Source: Candidatus Goldiibacteriota bacterium (lineage in GTDB: Bacteria; Oederibacteriota; PGYV01; DSYL01). From it: DNA of 7,455 nucleotides. Location: contig JAOAAI010000048.1 in the NCBI GenBank assembly GCA_026418955.1, positions 1 to 7,455 on the forward strand. The letters are read 5' to 3'. The translations under genes were made by a program, and so were the position numbers. The notes under the pieces were generated by a model. The model was not told the origin of the DNA. It did not search any database and saw only the letters and a program-made list of their open reading frames with translations. Positions 6,477 through 7,455 of the stretch are shown piece after piece (positions within the stretch are counted from its first letter, which is position 1; each line of letters opens with the position of its first letter).

Positions 6477-7169
6477 ATGAAGATTATAGAATTTTTAAAC
6501 CATAATTTTATAGCAGATTTTTTAAGTGAGAATTCTATAATTATAGATTTAGGTGGTAATAGGGGTGAATTTACAAAATTTATTTTTGAAAATTTTAATT
6601 CTAATATTTATGTAGTAGAGCCAATTTTAGAATTATATAATCAAATTTTTGATAATTTAAAAATTAAAAAATTTAATTATTGTATTTCTAATTATAAAAA
6701 AGTAGAAATTTCAATTCCAAAAAATCAATGCGCAACTGTTTATGATAAAAATTTTGAAAATAAAATTATTTGTAAGGGAATAACTTTAGAAGAGTTAATA
6801 AAACAAAATAATATTTCTAAAGTCGATTTATTAAAGGTTGATATTGAAGGCGCAGAAATTGAAATGTTTGAAACTATTCCTCATGATATTTTAAAAAATA
6901 TTAATCAAATAACAGTAGAATTTCATGATTTTTTATGGCCAGAATTAAAATTGAAAATTAAAAAAATTAAAAAAATGATTGAAAATAATGGTTTTTATTG
7001 TATTAAATTTTCTATTAAAAATAACGGAGATATTTTATTTATAAAGAAAGATTTAATTTCAAAAATTGAGTATTTTTATTTAAAATATTTTTATAGATAT
7101 ATTGTAGGCATCAAAAGGGTTTTAAATAGGCTTTTTGAAAATATTAGATTATGGAAAATAAAAAATTAA
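6477..7169 (+). CDS. FkbM-family methyltransferase, intact motifs
   Basis: This 230-residue protein is an FkbM-type (Methyltransf_21) SAM-dependent methyltransferase, likely acting on a sugar hydroxyl of the same glycan. Motif I is IDLGGNRGEF (Asp24, Gly26, Gly27), close to the N-terminus, so it lacks the roughly 65-residue N-terminal extension of gene 3. VVEPI supplies the ribose-binding Glu48. The hallmark KVDIEGAE (Asp122, Glu124, Gly125, Glu127) is complete, unlike in gene 3. VEFHDF (Glu148, His150, Asp151) gives the final acidic-histidine block. After the fold comes a basic, aromatic tail of about 38 residues (with FYLKYFYRYIV) that could bind a membrane surface as an amphipathic helix; this is inference. 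The start follows an AT-only spacer after an in-frame stop. Its 3' end overlaps gene 9 by 19 nt. The catalytic call is well supported, the substrate is not. Confidence 0.88.
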   Translation: MKIIEFLNHNFIADFLSENSIIIDLGGNRGEFTKFIFENFNSNIYVVEPILELYNQIFDNLKIKKFNYCISNYKKVEISIPKNQCATVYDKNFENKIICKGITLEELIKQNNISKVDLLKVDIEGAEIEMFETIPHDILKNINQITVEFHDFLWPELKLKIKKIKKMIENNGFYCIKFSIKNNGDILFIKKDLISKIEYFYLKYFYRYIVGIKRVLNRLFENIRLWKIKN

Positions 7170-7455
7170 AAATTTTGTTTATTACACCAGCTTATTGGCC
7201 AGCAATTAGTTATGGCGGGCCAATTCAATCGGTTAAACTTTTGGCTGAAGAATATAAAAAATTAAACTATAATGTAGTTGTTTTTTCTTTAAGTTATGGT
7301 TTAGAAGAAAATAAATTTCAAAAAAGAAATATAAATGGTATTGATGTTTTTTATTTTAAATATTTTAAATTTTTTAGATGGTTTATCCCAATAGGAATTA
7401 TTAAGGCTTTATTCGAAAATAGAAATAGTTTTGATATTTTTCATATTAATTTAAT
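7151..7455 (+). CDS. Glycosyltransferase family 4 N-terminal domain, 3' partial
   Basis: The ATG at 7151 lies inside gene 8 and opens a frame of 101 complete codons running off the right edge without a stop. The translation begins MENKKLKILFITPAYWP and continues SYGGPIQSVKLLAEE (residues 20-34), the classic GT4 N-domain signature: a Rossmann strand, then the GGP loop with a helix carrying the acceptor-side contacts. YNVVVFS follows as the second strand, and FDIFHINL at the edge matches the 'yDivHih' strand. About a quarter to a third of a typical 370-residue enzyme is present; the donor domain with EX7E would lie outside. The 19-nt overlap with gene 8 in another frame suggests coupled translation. 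The family call is good; the fragment is too short to say more. Confidence 0.85.
   Translation, partial: MENKKLKILFITPAYWPAISYGGPIQSVKLLAEEYKKLNYNVVVFSLSYGLEENKFQKRNINGIDVFYFKYFKFFRWFIPIGIIKALFENRNSFDIFHINL

Overview
This window is an uninterrupted run of nine genes, all on the + strand, from the interior of a polysaccharide or glycoconjugate biosynthesis cluster. It holds six glycosyltransferase-type genes and three SAM-dependent methyltransferase-type genes. The first gene is cut by the left edge and the last by the right edge. No sugar-nucleotide synthesis gene, flippase, polymerase, transporter, regulator, RNA gene, mobile element or CRISPR array is visible.

Organism: the DNA is extremely AT-rich (hand-counted lines range from about 12 to 30% GC, overall roughly low twenties). 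Arg is almost always AGA/AGG, and AT-ending codons predominate. TGA is used as a stop at 896, 4276 and 5307, twice inside ATGA overlaps, so UGA is not recoded and the standard bacterial/archaeal code applies. None of the eight visible starts has a convincing Shine-Dalgarno motif. This fits a small, compact, AT-biased prokaryote such as a Patescibacteria/CPR-like lineage or another low-GC bacterium. An archaeon is not excluded, and no taxonomic marker is present.

Layout: (1) 1-896, C-terminal part of a GT4 glycosyltransferase; (2) 943-1563, class I SAM methyltransferase; (3) 1553-2266, FkbM-type methyltransferase with an altered motif and short C-terminus; (4) 2311-3285, STELLO/RGP-like GT-A-type protein with a DDD motif; (5) 3275-4276, GT2-like GT-A-type protein; (6) 4273-5307, CgeB-like glycosyltransferase; (7) 5304-6461, full-length GT4 glycosyltransferase; (8) 6477-7169, FkbM-type methyltransferase with intact motifs; (9) 7151 to the window edge, N-terminus of another GT4. 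Junctions are overlaps of 11, 11, 4, 4 and 19 nt, or gaps of 46, 44 and 15 nt, so one transcript with translational coupling is the simplest reading.

How they may work together (inference): the GT4, CgeB-like and GT-A enzymes would add successive sugars to a carrier-linked glycan on the cytoplasmic side of the membrane, and the three methyltransferases would O-methylate sugars, possibly as end-caps. The features most worth a second look are the STELLO/RGP-like gene 4, the eroded FkbM gene 3, and gene 7, whose codon use and local GC differ from its neighbours.
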